Shown here: one piece after another, positions 24,153 to 36,278 of the stretch
Numbering within the stretch: the first letter of the stretch is position 1
Layout of the letters: each line of letters starts with the position of its first letter
Assembly: GCF_000423185.1 (NCBI RefSeq)
Contig: NZ_KE383988.1
Location: 68,817 to 132,816 of the forward strand
DNA from: Inquilinus limosus DSM 16000
GTDB taxonomy: Bacteria > Pseudomonadota > Alphaproteobacteria > DSM-16000 > Inquilinaceae
Length of the DNA stretch: 64,000 bases
Direction: 5' to 3'
Notes under the pieces: generated by a model
What the model saw: only the letters and a program-made list of their open reading frames with translations
Told to the model about the DNA's origin: nothing
The model's database searches: none
Made by a program: the position numbers and the translations under genes

Positions 24153-25352
24153 ATGCCATCACTCACCGTCGAGGCGGAGGAACCGGCCGAGGCCGCGCCG
24201 GCCCGGCTGGCCCGCCCGGCCTCCGCCATCATCGGGGCCCTGTTCTGCGGCTATCTCTGCGTCGGACTGCCGCTTCCCGTCATCCCGCTGTTCGTCCATG
24301 ACGGGCTCGGCTTCGGAACCCTGGTCGTCGGCCTGACGATCGGCGTGCAGTTCCTGGCGACGGTCCTCACCCGCGGCTACGCCGGCCGCGTGACCGACCA
24401 GCGGGGCGGGAGGCGGGCCGCGCTGCAGGGCGCCGGGGTCTGCGCGCTCGCCGGCCTGCTCTACTTCATCGCCGCCATCCCCGGGATCCCGCCGGCGGCC
24501 AGCCTCGCCGTCGTGGTCCTCGGGCGCCTGGCGGCCGGCTTCGGCGAGAGCCAGTTCGTCACCGGCTGCGTGTCCTGGTCGATCGCCTCGGTCGGCCCGC
24601 AGCGGGCCGGCATGTCGATGTCCTGGACCGGCATCGCGATGTTCGCCGCGCTGGCGGTCGGCGCTCCGATCGGCATGCTGCTCTACCGCAGCGCCGGCCT
24701 GGGCGCGGTGATGCTGGCCTGCATCGCGGTCCCTCTGCTGGCGGCGGCGATCGCCTTCGGCGCGACCTCCTATGCCTCCGCCGGCGGCCAGCGGCTGCCC
24801 TTCCATCGCGTCGTCGGCCTGATCTGGCGGGAAGGGCTCGGGCTCATGCTCTCCGGCGTCGGCCTCGCCGCGCTCAGCGCCTTCGCCTCGCTCTATTTCG
24901 GCGCGCGCGGCTGGGAGCATGCCGGCGTCGTCATGACCTGCTTCGGCATCGGTTTCATCTTCGTGCGGCTCGCCTTCGGCCATCTGCCGGACCGGGCCGG
25001 CGGCTACCGCGTGGCGCTGGCGTCGCTCGGCATCGAAGCCCTCGGCCAGCTCATGCTGTGGGGGGCGCCGCAGGAAGCCGTCGCCCTCGCCGGCAGCCTC
25101 GTCACCGGCCTGGGCTGCGCCCTGGTCTTTCCGGCCCTCGGGGTCGAGGCGCTGAAACGGGTGCCCGAGGCCAATCGCGGCAGCGCCATGGGCGCCTTCG
25201 TCGCCTTCCTCGACATCGCCTACGGCCTTTCCGGCCCGATGGCGGGCCTGGTCGCGGGCCGGTTCGGCTACGCCGCGGTCTATCTGCTCGGGGCCGCGAG
25301 CTGCATCCTGGGCATGGCCGCCGTCCTGACCGGAAGACGCCGCGCGGCGTGA
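24153..25352 (+). CDS. MFS transporter (arabinose efflux-like, YhhS type)
   Basis: 399 residues, 12 predicted helices. MFS signatures include LTRGYAGRVTDQRGGRRA (motif A-like) and GHLPDRAGGYR. Similar to the YhhS/UPF0226 group of putative drug or sugar exporters. It is preceded by the amidohydrolase (74 bases) and followed by an SDR (59 bases), so a three-gene unit is likely. It may move the substrate or product of the amidohydrolase. Confidence 0.88.
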   Translation: MPSLTVEAEEPAEAAPARLARPASAIIGALFCGYLCVGLPLPVIPLFVHDGLGFGTLVVGLTIGVQFLATVLTRGYAGRVTDQRGGRRAALQGAGVCALAGLLYFIAAIPGIPPAASLAVVVLGRLAAGFGESQFVTGCVSWSIASVGPQRAGMSMSWTGIAMFAALAVGAPIGMLLYRSAGLGAVMLACIAVPLLAAAIAFGATSYASAGGQRLPFHRVVGLIWREGLGLMLSGVGLAALSAFASLYFGARGWEHAGVVMTCFGIGFIFVRLAFGHLPDRAGGYRVALASLGIEALGQLMLWGAPQEAVALAGSLVTGLGCALVFPALGVEALKRVPEANRGSAMGAFVAFLDIAYGLSGPMAGLVAGRFGYAAVYLLGAASCILGMAAVLTGRRRAA

Positions 25353-25411
25353 CCACCGGGACGCACAGGACAACCATATCCCTTCAGGCAAACCAACGCA
25401 GGAGAAGCCAG

Positions 25412-26179
25412 ATGGCGCGCATCTTCATCTCCGGATCATCGACCGGGCTCGGCCTGATGGCCGGGCAGCTTCTGGCGGAGCAGGGGCATCGGGTCGTGCT
25501 GCATGCGCGCAGCGAAGCGCGGGCGGAGGACACCAGGCGGGAGCTGCCGGAAGCCGAAGCGGTCGTCATCGGCGACCTGGAGACGATCGCCGGCGCCGGA
25601 GAGGTGGCGGCGCAGGTCAACGCGCTTGGCCGTTTCGACGCGGTCATCCACAACGCCGCCGTCGGCTATCGCGAGGGCCACCGCATCACCGCGGACGGGC
25701 TGCCGCACGTCTTCGCGATCAACACGCTCGCCGCCTATATCCTGACCGCGCTGATTGAACGGCCGAAGCGGCTGGTCTATCTCAGCTCGGGGATGCACCA
25801 GCACGCCGACGCCCATCTGGAGGACATCCTCTGGCGCAAGCGGCGCTGGAGCGGGTCCGAGGCCTATGCCGAAAGCAAGCTGCACGACGCCATGCTGGCC
25901 TTCGCCGTCGCCCGCTTGTGGCCCGAGGTTCTGTCGAATGCGCTGGAGCCCGGCTGGGTGCCAACGAAGATGGGCGGCCCCGGCGCGCCCGACGACATCG
26001 GCCAGGCGCACCTGACCCAGGCCTGGCTCGCGGCGAGCGACGAGCCCGCCGCGCGGACGACCGGCGGCTATTTCTACCATCTCAAGCCGCGCCGACCGAA
26101 CCCGCAGGCCCGGGACGTCGCCCTCCAGGACGGGCTGCTCGACATCTGCCGGGAGATCTCGGGCATCGCGATCCCATAG
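25412..26179 (+). CDS. SDR family oxidoreductase
   Basis: 255 residues. GxxxGxG motif GSSTGLG at 8-14, NNAA-like HNAAV at about 80-84, Ser125/Ser126 and catalytic Tyr152/Lys156 (YAESK). It resembles the NAD(P) SDR group around retinol dehydrogenase-like proteins. ATG 25412 has a GGAGA site upstream. Probably last gene of the amidohydrolase-MFS-SDR unit. The substrate is unknown. Confidence 0.87.
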   Translation: MARIFISGSSTGLGLMAGQLLAEQGHRVVLHARSEARAEDTRRELPEAEAVVIGDLETIAGAGEVAAQVNALGRFDAVIHNAAVGYREGHRITADGLPHVFAINTLAAYILTALIERPKRLVYLSSGMHQHADAHLEDILWRKRRWSGSEAYAESKLHDAMLAFAVARLWPEVLSNALEPGWVPTKMGGPGAPDDIGQAHLTQAWLAASDEPAARTTGGYFYHLKPRRPNPQARDVALQDGLLDICREISGIAIP

Positions 26180-26239
26180 CCCGCCGGGGACGCCGCCGAT
26201 GCCGTCGTCCTTTCGTCCTTGGCCAATGATCCCGGTCGC

Positions 26240-28466
<2,227 letters not shown>

Positions 28467-28475
28467 ACCTCGGCA

Positions 28476-28504
28476 GCGGGTTCCCGGTAGCGCCGGGGAC
28501 CCGC
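28476..28504. terminator. Bidirectional terminator-like hairpin after katG
   Basis: GCGGGTTCCCGG pairs with CCGGGGACCCGC over a 5-base loop, with one G-U. There is no long U run, so factor-independent termination is uncertain. It sits between the convergent katG and cyclase genes. Confidence 0.5.
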
Positions 28505-28521
28505 CCCGCCGCGGCTCCGCC

Positions 28522-30354
28522 TCACTCCGGCACGCCGGCCTTGACGAGGCCCTCGACGAAGGTGTCGCAATGCGCGAAGCCCGCCAGGGCCCGGCGGAGT
28601 TCGCCGACGCGGATCGGGGGACCGACCCTGTTCCGCGCCTCGATGAAGGCCTGCGCCTCCTGCATCAGCCCGAGATGGCCGCAGCAGCTGATCAGCGTGT
28701 TGTAGTGCCCCGAATACTCGGCGAAGGCCGCCACCGAGGCGCGCAGGAAGGGCAGGGCGTCGCCGAACCGGCGCGCGCCGAGCAGGGCGAGGCCGTGGAT
28801 GGCGGTGTAGATCCCGGCGAAGCTGTCCATCGGGCTCATGCGCAGCGCCTTGCCGGTCTCTGCGATCGCCTCCTCGAACCGCCCGGCGCGCAGCAGTGCC
28901 CAACCGAGCGCGGTCCGGCCCAGCGCGAAGCTGGGGTTGAGGTCGTGCACGGCCCGGAGCTCGGCGAGCGCCCGCTCATGGTGCCTCGCCGTGCTGAGGC
29001 TCAGCCCGAGCGTCATCCGCGCCCAGGGCTCGCTCGGGTCGAGCGCGATAGCGTCCTCGGCATGCTTCGCCGCCTGCCGATAGCCTTCCGCCACATCCGG
29101 CCACCAGTAGCACAGCGCCGCCCACCAGACGGCCCAGCTCAACAGGGCGTGGGCCCTGGCGTAGCCCGGCTCGATCTCGATCGCCCGCTGCAGGAGGGCC
29201 CGAGCCTCCTCGTTCTGCCGGCGGCCGACCCGGTTGATCAGACCCATCGCGCGCACCACCAGGCCCCAGGCGTCGATGCTTCCGGGTGACCTGGACGCGG
29301 CGCGAAAGCCCTCCTCGGCGTAAAGGTGCGGCTCGATCGCGGCGACGACACGGCCGGTGATGTCGTCCTGGACGGCGAAGATGTCGTCGAGGGCGCGGTC
29401 GTACCGCTCGGCCCAGATGTGCTTGCCGTTTTCCGCGTCGACCAGCTGGGCCGTGACCCGGATACGCCCGGCGGCGGTCCTGACGCTGCCCTCGACGACG
29501 TAGCGGACCCCCAGCTCGCGCGCGACCTGCCGGACGTCGACGGACCTCCCCTTGTAGGTGAAGGCCGAGTTGCGGGCGATCACGAAGAGCCAGCGCAGGC
29601 GGGAGAGGGCGGTGGTGATGTCCTCGGTGATCCCGTCCGCGAGATAGTCCTGTGCCGCGTCGCCGCTCATGTTGAGGAACGGCAGCACCGCGATCGAGGG
29701 GCCGACGGGTAGTCCCGGGGCGCTTTCGGCTGTCGCTTCAGGATGCCCGGCCGCGTCGGGCTGACCGGCGACGGTGATGCCGAACGTCTTGACCGGGATG
29801 GTGATGTTCTTGAGTTTCCTGGGGCCGAGATCGACGAAGACGGCGTCCACCTTGCCTCGAACCTCCGTGTAGACCTTCTCGGACAGGCAGATGCCGCCGG
29901 GCGGCGCCATGGCTTCCAGCCTCGCGGCGACGTTCACGCCTTCGCCATAGATGTCCGATCCCTCTCCGACGACTTCGCCGAGATTGATGCCGATCCTGAG
30001 GACCATGCGGTCCGGCCCGGGCGTGCCGGCATCGGCCTCGGCCATCTTTCCCTGAAGCTGGATCGCGCACTCGACCGCGGCGACCGCGCTCGCGAACTCC
30101 AGCAGAACCCCGTCGCCCAGCAGCTTGACGATGCGGCCGCCATGGGAGAGCACGGTGGGCTCGATCACCTCGCTTCTGCGCTGTTTCAAGAGCGCGAGCG
30201 TCCCCGCCTCATCGGCTTCCACCATCCGCGAAAAGCCGACCACATCCGCCACCAGAATGGCGGCCAACCGGCGGTGATGGCCCGATCCTTCAATCACCCT
30301 GGAGACCGTTGCGAGGCCGCGAATGTCGGGTTTCGCCAGGGTCTCATGAGCCAT
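28522..30354 (-). CDS. Class III adenylate cyclase with TolB-like and TPR domains
   Basis: 610 residues. The N-terminal catalytic domain (about 28-200) has metal-binding Asp37 (LVADVVGFS) and Asp81 (KLLGDGVLLEF), typical of class III nucleotidyl cyclases making cAMP. A central TolB/FlgO-like domain (about 235-365) has AVLPFLNMSGD. C-terminal tetratricopeptide repeats (about 390-600) fill the rest. Start at 30354 chosen because a GAGGG site lies just upstream; an upstream in-frame start adds 16 residues. Such multi-domain cyclases are numerous in alphaproteobacteria; their signals are mostly unknown. Confidence 0.9.
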   Translation of the reverse strand: MAHETLAKPDIRGLATVSRVIEGSGHHRRLAAILVADVVGFSRMVEADEAGTLALLKQRRSEVIEPTVLSHGGRIVKLLGDGVLLEFASAVAAVECAIQLQGKMAEADAGTPGPDRMVLRIGINLGEVVGEGSDIYGEGVNVAARLEAMAPPGGICLSEKVYTEVRGKVDAVFVDLGPRKLKNITIPVKTFGITVAGQPDAAGHPEATAESAPGLPVGPSIAVLPFLNMSGDAAQDYLADGITEDITTALSRLRWLFVIARNSAFTYKGRSVDVRQVARELGVRYVVEGSVRTAAGRIRVTAQLVDAENGKHIWAERYDRALDDIFAVQDDITGRVVAAIEPHLYAEEGFRAASRSPGSIDAWGLVVRAMGLINRVGRRQNEEARALLQRAIEIEPGYARAHALLSWAVWWAALCYWWPDVAEGYRQAAKHAEDAIALDPSEPWARMTLGLSLSTARHHERALAELRAVHDLNPSFALGRTALGWALLRAGRFEEAIAETGKALRMSPMDSFAGIYTAIHGLALLGARRFGDALPFLRASVAAFAEYSGHYNTLISCCGHLGLMQEAQAFIEARNRVGPPIRVGELRRALAGFAHCDTFVEGLVKAGVPE

Positions 30355-30498
30355 GACCCTCAGCAATTCAGCAATGAGGCGACGACACGGAGGCCGGAGC
30401 AAGGGCGGGTCGCCCGCGATCGAGCGAAACCCGGGAGGATGACCTGATACCGAGGCGTCCGCGGGGCGGCATCGCCCCGCGGACAGCCGTGGCCGGGG

Positions 30499-31818
30499 TC
30501 AGTCGCCCCGCATCTCCAGCTCCTTGTTCACCCGCAGCGCCGCCAGGGTGCAGATCGCGCCCGACAGCAGATAGGCGCCGACCAGGGCGAGGCCGAACTG
30601 GCTGGCGATGACCAGCGCCACCAGCGGCGCGAAGCCGGCGCCGACCATCCAGGCCAGGTCCGAGGTCAGGGCCGAAGCGGTGTAGCGGTAGGCGTTCGGG
30701 AAGTTCGCCGCCACCGCGCCGCTGGCCTGGCCGAAGGACAGGCCGAGGAGGGCGAAGCCGATCATGACATAGGCGACCCGCGCCTCCGGCCCGCCGCCGA
30801 GGAGCAGCGGCGTGACGAAGCTGTAGATCGCGATCAGCACCGCGCAGATCGCCAGCAGGGTGCGCCGCCCGGTGCGGTCGGCGATGATCCCCGAGGCCAT
30901 GATCGTGATCACGCCGAGCACGGCGGCGCCGATCTCCCGCAGCAGGAACGCCCCGGGATCGTGATCGGTGTTGAGCACGACCCAGCTGAACGGGAACACG
31001 GTCACCAGGTGGAACAGGGCGAAGGTCGCCAGCGGCACGAAGGCGCCGACGAGGATGTTGTGGCCCTGCGCCTTCAGCGTCTCCGGCACGCTCCGCGCCT
31101 CGAGATCGCGGCTCTCCATCAGCCGTATGAATTCCGGCGTCTCGACCATCCGCAGGCGGGCGAAGAGGGCGACGACGTTGATGGCGAAGGCGACGAAGAA
31201 CGGGAACCGCCAGCCCCAGTCGACGAAGTCCGCGGCCGACAGGCTGGCGACGAAATAGGAGAACAGCCCGGCCGCCAGGATGAAGCCGAGCGGCGCGCCG
31301 AGCTGCGGCATCATCGCGTACCAGCCGCGCCGGTTCTGCGGCGCGTTCAGCGCGAGGAGCGAGGCGAGCCCGTCCCAGGTGCCGCCGAGGGCCAGGCCCT
31401 GGCCGATCCGGCACAGCGACAGGAGGACGATCGCCGCCGGGCCGATGTCGTTGGTGCCGGGCAGGAAGGCCATCGCCGCGGTCGAGCTGCCGAGCAGGAA
31501 CATCGCCGCGGTCAGCTTGACGCCGCGCCCGTGCCGCCGGTCGATCGCCATGAACAGGACCGACCCGATCGGGCGGGCGACGAAGGCGAGGGCGAAGACG
31601 GCGAAGGAGTAGAGCTGGGCCTGCAGCGGTGCGGCGTCGGGGAAGAAGAAGCGCGGGAAGACGAGGACGGAGGCGATCGCGTAGACGAAGAAATCGAAGA
31701 ACTCCGCGGTCCGGCCGATGATGACTCCGATCGCGATATCGCCGGGGGATACGCCGGTACGGCGTCGAGACGCGGCGGTCGGGGCGCGGGAGCCGAGGTC
31801 TCGACTGACAGTGGCCAT
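30499..31818 (-). CDS. MFS transporter (MHS/AAHS-like metabolite:H+ symporter)
   Basis: 439 residues with 12 membrane segments. Sequence hallmarks: GRTAEFFDFFVYAIA near the first helix, DRRHGRGVKL between helices 2 and 3, and GGTWDG (helix 5-like). It is like the metabolite:proton symporter group that imports organic acids. Start 31818 is chosen because GGAGGA precedes it by a few bases; a GTG 114 bases upstream is in frame but lacks homology. No obvious partner gene; it is divergent to cyoA. Confidence 0.88.
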   Translation of the reverse strand: MATVSRDLGSRAPTAASRRRTGVSPGDIAIGVIIGRTAEFFDFFVYAIASVLVFPRFFFPDAAPLQAQLYSFAVFALAFVARPIGSVLFMAIDRRHGRGVKLTAAMFLLGSSTAAMAFLPGTNDIGPAAIVLLSLCRIGQGLALGGTWDGLASLLALNAPQNRRGWYAMMPQLGAPLGFILAAGLFSYFVASLSAADFVDWGWRFPFFVAFAINVVALFARLRMVETPEFIRLMESRDLEARSVPETLKAQGHNILVGAFVPLATFALFHLVTVFPFSWVVLNTDHDPGAFLLREIGAAVLGVITIMASGIIADRTGRRTLLAICAVLIAIYSFVTPLLLGGGPEARVAYVMIGFALLGLSFGQASGAVAANFPNAYRYTASALTSDLAWMVGAGFAPLVALVIASQFGLALVGAYLLSGAICTLAALRVNKELEMRGD

Positions 31819-31966
31819 TAGGGTTCCTCCTGGGTGGGCCGGGGCCGAGATGCCGCTTTTTTCTTTTGAGTATGACCCAGGATTCCGGTGCGTCAAATCG
31901 TACCAAGCGAGGCGGAGCGGCGCCTGAATCACCCGGGATGCCTCGCGTCAACCCCGGTGCGACGAT

Positions 31967-31979
31967 GTTGCACTGCAAC
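31967..31979. promoter_or_regulatory. GTTGCA-C-TGCAAC palindrome in the cyo promoter region
   Basis: Perfect 6-base arms around one base, about 100 bases upstream of cyoA. A second small inverted repeat (GGACA-AAC-TGTCC, 31996-32008) follows. Could bind a repressor of the oxidase operon or of the divergent MFS gene. No known regulator is assigned. Confidence 0.4.
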
Positions 31980-32077
31980 CATTCGCTATCTGGTAGGACA
32001 AACTGTCCACTTGTTACACCGCGTTACGCTTCGGTAAGGCACCGGCGCCCTTCGTACTCTCTCTTTCAGGCAACGGC

Positions 32078-33163
32078 ATGCCCATCAAAGCTTTAGGCCG
32101 CCTCGCTGCGCTTCCGCTCCTGGTCCTCCTGGGCGGGTGCAACATGGTGGTCCTGCAACCCTCCGGCGATATTGCGGTGCAGCAGCGGGACCTGATCGTG
32201 GTCTCCACGGTCCTGATGCTGCTGATCATCGTGCCGGTGATCGCTCTGACGCTGTTCTTCGCCTGGAAGTACCGGCAGTCGAACAAGGCCGCCACCTACG
32301 ACCCCGACTGGCACCATTCGACTCGGCTCGAATTCGTCATCTGGTCGGCGCCGCTGGCCATCATCATCGCGCTGGGGGCGCTGACCTGGGTCGCCACCCA
32401 CAAGCTCGACCCGTACCGGCCGCTCGACCGGATCGATTCTGAACGGCCGCTGGCGGCAGACGTCAAGCCGCTGACAGTCGAGGTCGTGGCGCTCGACTGG
32501 AAGTGGCTGTTCCTCTACCCGGAGCAGGGCATCGCCACGGTGAACGAGCTGGCGGCGCCGGTCGACGTGCCGATCCAGTTCAAGATCACCTCCGCCACCG
32601 TCATGAACTCCTTCTACGTGCCGGCGCTGGCGGGCCAGATCTACGCCATGGCGGGCATGGAGACGAAGCTGCACGCCGTGATCAACAAGCCCGGCGAATA
32701 CGAGGGCTTCTCCGCCAACTACAGCGGCGCCGGCTTCTCCGGCATGCGCTTCGCCTTCCACGGCCTGGCCCCTTCCGATTTCGACGCCTGGGTGCAGAAG
32801 GTGAAGTCCGAGGGCGGCAATCTGAGCCGCGAGGAATATCTGACGCTGGAGCGGCCGAGCGAGCGCGAGCCGGTGCGCCACTACGGCACGGTGGCCCCGG
32901 ACCTCTACACCGCCATCCTCAACATGTGCGTCGACCGATCGAAGATGTGCATGAACGAGATGATGAGCATCGACGCCCGCGGCGGCGGCGGCATGGCCGG
33001 CCTCAACAACGTCATCGCGCTGACCCACGACAAGGACGTGCGGCGCGGCGCCGGTCCGGTCCGGACCTATGTCGCGGCGATCTGCACCACCGAGGGCGAC
33101 ATGGCCGAGGCCAGCGCGGCGGCCCCGCTGCTGACCCGCTGGACGCCCCCGCGAACGGAGTGA
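32078..33163 (+). CDS. cyoA: Cytochrome bo3-type quinol oxidase subunit II
   Basis: 361 residues. Lipoprotein signal with lipobox LLGGC (Cys21), two membrane helices (about 33-60 and 80-100), then a periplasmic cupredoxin domain. The quinol-oxidase version (no CuA ligand set) is indicated by SFYVPALAGQIYAMAGMETKL and YSGAGFSGMRFAFHG. Part of the terminal oxidase that reduces O2 with ubiquinol. First gene of cyoABCD-surf1. The C-terminal 60 residues (COX aromatic-rich region) are present. A promoter likely lies at 31933-32077. Confidence 0.96.
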   Translation: MPIKALGRLAALPLLVLLGGCNMVVLQPSGDIAVQQRDLIVVSTVLMLLIIVPVIALTLFFAWKYRQSNKAATYDPDWHHSTRLEFVIWSAPLAIIIALGALTWVATHKLDPYRPLDRIDSERPLAADVKPLTVEVVALDWKWLFLYPEQGIATVNELAAPVDVPIQFKITSATVMNSFYVPALAGQIYAMAGMETKLHAVINKPGEYEGFSANYSGAGFSGMRFAFHGLAPSDFDAWVQKVKSEGGNLSREEYLTLERPSEREPVRHYGTVAPDLYTAILNMCVDRSKMCMNEMMSIDARGGGGMAGLNNVIALTHDKDVRRGAGPVRTYVAAICTTEGDMAEASAAAPLLTRWTPPRTE

Positions 33164-33268
33164 CGGCCGATCCGTGCCCGCCGCGGCTCCGAAGGGGGCC
33201 GCGCAACCGACACCTTCCACGGAGGCCGCCGCCCGGTGCTGCGGCCTCCGGAACGACAGAGTAGCCCG

Positions 33269-35281
33269 ATGTTCTCTGACATAGATCTCCAGAAGCTGGT
33301 CTTCGGAAAGCTGACCTTCGAGGCGCTGCCGCTGCACGAGCCGATCCTGGTCGTCACCTTCATCGCGGTGGCGCTGGGCGGCATCGCGCTGCTCGGGGGC
33401 ATCACCTATTTCCGCCTGTGGGGCACTCTCTGGCGCGATTGGTTCACCAGCATCGACCACAAGAAGATCGGGATCATGTACGTGATCCTGGCGCTGGTGA
33501 TGCTGCTGCGCGGCTTCGCCGACGCGATCATGATGCGGGCGCAGCAGGCGATCGCCTTCGGCGCCAACGAAGGCTACCTGCCGCCGCACCACTACGACCA
33601 GGTCTTCACGGCCCATGGCGTGATCATGATCTTCTTCATGGCCATGCCCTTCGTGACGGGCCTGATGAACTTCGTGGTGCCGCTGCAGATCGGCGCGCGC
33701 GACGTCGCCTTCCCGTTCCTCAACAACTTCAGCTTCTGGATGACCACCGCCGGCGCGGTGATCATCATGATCTCGCTGTTCGTCGGTGAGTTCGCGAAGA
33801 CCGGCTGGCTGGCCTATCCGCCGCTGTCCGGCATCGCCTACAGCCCGGATGTCGGCGTCGACTACTACATCTGGGGATTGCAGGTCGCGGGCATAGGAAC
33901 GCTGTTATCGGGCGTCAACCTGATCGCCACCATTGTCAAGATGCGGGCGCCGGGCATGACCATGATGAAGATGCCGGTCTTCACCTGGACCGCGCTGTGC
34001 ACCAACGTCCTGATCGTCGCCGCCTTCCCGGTGCTGACCGCCGTCCTGGCCATGCTGTCGCTCGACCGCTACGTCGGGACGAACTTCTTCACCAACGATC
34101 TCGGCGGCAGCCCGATGATGTATGTGAACCTCATCTGGATCTGGGGGCATCCGGAGGTCTACATCCTCATCCTGCCGGCCTTCGGCATCTTCTCCGAAGT
34201 CGTCGCCACCTTCTGCGGCAAGCGCCTGTTCGGCTACACCTCGATGGTCTACGCCACGGTGGTGATCACCATCCTGTCGTACCTGGTGTGGCTGCACCAC
34301 TTCTTCACGATGGGCTCCGGCGCCAGCGTGAACTCCTTCTTCGGCATCACCACGATGATCATCTCGATCCCGACCGGGGCGAAGATGTTCAACTGGCTGT
34401 TCACCATGTATCGCGGCCGCATCCGCTTCGAGGTGCCGATGCTGTGGACGGTCGGCTTCATGGTGACCTTCGTCATCGGCGGCATGTCGGGCGTGCTGCT
34501 GGCGGTGCCGCCGGCCGACTTCGTGCTGCACAACAGCCTGTTCCTGATCGCCCACTTCCACAACGTCATCATCGGCGGCGTGGTGTTCGGGCTGATGGCC
34601 GGCGTCACCTACTGGTTCCCGAAGGCCTTCGGCTTCAAGCTCGATCCCTTCTGGGGCAAGATGTCGTTCTGGTTCTGGCTGACCGGCTTCTATTTCGCCT
34701 TCATGCCGCTCTACGTGCTCGGCCTGATGGGCGTGACCCGGCGCATGAACCACTTCGACGACCCGTCGCTGCAGATCTGGTTCGTGATCGCCGCCTTCGG
34801 CGCGGTGCTGATCGCCTTCGGCATCCTGTCCTTCATCATCCAGCTGGTGATCAGCTTCGTCCGGCGCGAGCAGCTGCGCGACCTGACCGGCGACCCGTGG
34901 GATGCCCGCACCCTCGAATGGTCCACCTCGTCGCCGCCGCCGGAGTACAACTTCGCCTTCACCCCGCTGGTGCACGACCACGACGCCTGGTGGGACATGA
35001 AGAAGCGCGGCTACGCCCGTCCGCTGGCCGGCTTCAAGGCGATCCACATGCCCAAGAACACCGGCACCGGCGTCATCCTGGCGGGGCTCAGCGTGGTCCT
35101 CTCCTTCGCCCTGGTCTGGCACATCTGGTGGCTGGCGGCGTTCAGCTTCCTGGCCATGCTGGCCGTGTCGATCGGGCACACCTTCAACTACAAGCGCGAC
35201 TACCACATCCCGGCCGACATCGTCGCCAAGGCCGAGGGTGAGCGCAGCCGCGTGCTGGCCCGGGCGGGAGCCGCTTCCTGA
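33269..35281 (+). CDS. cyoB: Cytochrome bo3-type quinol oxidase subunit I
   Basis: 670 residues, about 15 helices; heme-copper catalytic subunit. Signatures: [14 protein letters not shown] with a heme b His, [12 protein letters not shown] (CuB/Tyr crosslink motif), HHFFTMG (CuB ligands), and HFHNVIIGG (high and low spin heme His). It oxidises quinol and pumps protons. ATG 33269 is chosen over an upstream in-frame start because homology with CyoB begins at [17 protein letters not shown]. The stop overlaps cyoC by one base (TGATG), so translation is coupled. Confidence 0.97.
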   Translation: MFSDIDLQKLVFGKLTFEALPLHEPILVVTFIAVALGGIALLGGITYFRLWGTLWRDWFTSIDHKKIGIMYVILALVMLLRGFADAIMMRAQQAIAFGANEGYLPPHHYDQVFTAHGVIMIFFMAMPFVTGLMNFVVPLQIGARDVAFPFLNNFSFWMTTAGAVIIMISLFVGEFAKTGWLAYPPLSGIAYSPDVGVDYYIWGLQVAGIGTLLSGVNLIATIVKMRAPGMTMMKMPVFTWTALCTNVLIVAAFPVLTAVLAMLSLDRYVGTNFFTNDLGGSPMMYVNLIWIWGHPEVYILILPAFGIFSEVVATFCGKRLFGYTSMVYATVVITILSYLVWLHHFFTMGSGASVNSFFGITTMIISIPTGAKMFNWLFTMYRGRIRFEVPMLWTVGFMVTFVIGGMSGVLLAVPPADFVLHNSLFLIAHFHNVIIGGVVFGLMAGVTYWFPKAFGFKLDPFWGKMSFWFWLTGFYFAFMPLYVLGLMGVTRRMNHFDDPSLQIWFVIAAFGAVLIAFGILSFIIQLVISFVRREQLRDLTGDPWDARTLEWSTSSPPPEYNFAFTPLVHDHDAWWDMKKRGYARPLAGFKAIHMPKNTGTGVILAGLSVVLSFALVWHIWWLAAFSFLAMLAVSIGHTFNYKRDYHIPADIVAKAEGERSRVLARAGAAS

Positions 35282-35904
35282 TGTCGCCACTCGATCAAGC
35301 CGCAAACGGCACGGTCCGCTTCCACGTCGAGGAGGAGCACGAGCATTCGGGCGGCAGCACGATGCTCGGCTTCTGGATCTACCTGATGAGCGACTGCCTG
35401 ATCTTCGCAGTCCTCTTCGCCACCTACGGCGTGCTCGGCCGCAACTTCGCGGCCGGCCCGTCCGGCGCCGACCTGTTCGACCTGCCGCTGGTGGCGGTCA
35501 ACACCTCGATGCTGCTGCTCTCCTCCATCACCTGCGGCTTCGCCATGCTGGAGATGGAGCGGCGGCGGGTGGGGGCGACGCTGTTCTGGCTGGGCGTCAC
35601 CGCCCTGTTCGGCATCGTCTTCGTTGGGCTCGAGCTCTACGAGTTCGCGCATCTGATCCATGAAGGGGCGGGGCCGCAGCGCAGCGCCTTCCTGTCGTCC
35701 TTCTTCACCCTGGTGGGCACGCACGGGCTGCACGTCACCGTCGGCATCGTCTGGATGGTGACGATGATGGTCCAGGTCGCCCGGCACGGGCTGATCGCCG
35801 ACAACAAGCGGCGGCTGATGTGCCTCAGCCTGTTCTGGCACTTCCTCGACGTCATCTGGATCGGCGTCTTCACCTTCGTCTATCTGATGGGGACCCTCCA
35901 GTGA
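35281..35904 (+). CDS. cyoC: Cytochrome bo3-type quinol oxidase subunit III
   Basis: 207 residues with five helices and the CyoC pattern (LGFWIYLMSDCLIFAVLFATY, ELYEFAHLI, FFTLVGTHGLHVT, WHFLDVIWIGVF). Supports assembly and stability of the proton-pumping oxidase. Overlaps cyoB by one base and cyoD by four (GTGA). The last helix ends LMGTLQ. Confidence 0.96.
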   Translation: MSPLDQAANGTVRFHVEEEHEHSGGSTMLGFWIYLMSDCLIFAVLFATYGVLGRNFAAGPSGADLFDLPLVAVNTSMLLLSSITCGFAMLEMERRRVGATLFWLGVTALFGIVFVGLELYEFAHLIHEGAGPQRSAFLSSFFTLVGTHGLHVTVGIVWMVTMMVQVARHGLIADNKRRLMCLSLFWHFLDVIWIGVFTFVYLMGTLQ

Positions 35905-36278
35905 GCGCACAGTCCCACGCCCACGACGATCATCACGGCGACGCCCCGGCCCACGGCACGCTGAAGGGCTATCTGACCGGCTTCATCCTGTCGGTGATCC
36001 TGACCGCGATCCCGTTCTGGCTGGTCATGGGCGACGTGCTGGCCGACGCCCAGACCACGGCGCTGGTCATCATGGCGTTCGCGGTCGTCCAGATCATCGT
36101 CCATATGGTCTACTTCCTGCACATGAACTCGAAGTCGGAAGGCGGCTGGACCATGCTGTCGCTGATCTTCACCGTGGTGCTGGTGGTGATCACGCTCGCC
36201 GGCTCGCTGTGGGTGATGTACCACCTCAACCACAACATGATGCCGGTCTCCGCGCACGACATGCGCAACATGCCGTGA
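35901..36278 (+). CDS. cyoD: Cytochrome bo3-type quinol oxidase subunit IV
   Basis: 125 residues, three helices (about 23-45, 50-72, 82-104). N-terminal His/Asp-rich stretch (HAHDDHHGD) and FLHMNSKSEGG are typical of CyoD. Starts with GTG in a 4-base overlap with cyoC and itself overlaps the SURF1 start by four bases, so translational coupling extends through the operon. Small assembly/stability subunit without redox centres. Confidence 0.95.
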   Translation: MSAQSHAHDDHHGDAPAHGTLKGYLTGFILSVILTAIPFWLVMGDVLADAQTTALVIMAFAVVQIIVHMVYFLHMNSKSEGGWTMLSLIFTVVLVVITLAGSLWVMYHLNHNMMPVSAHDMRNMP

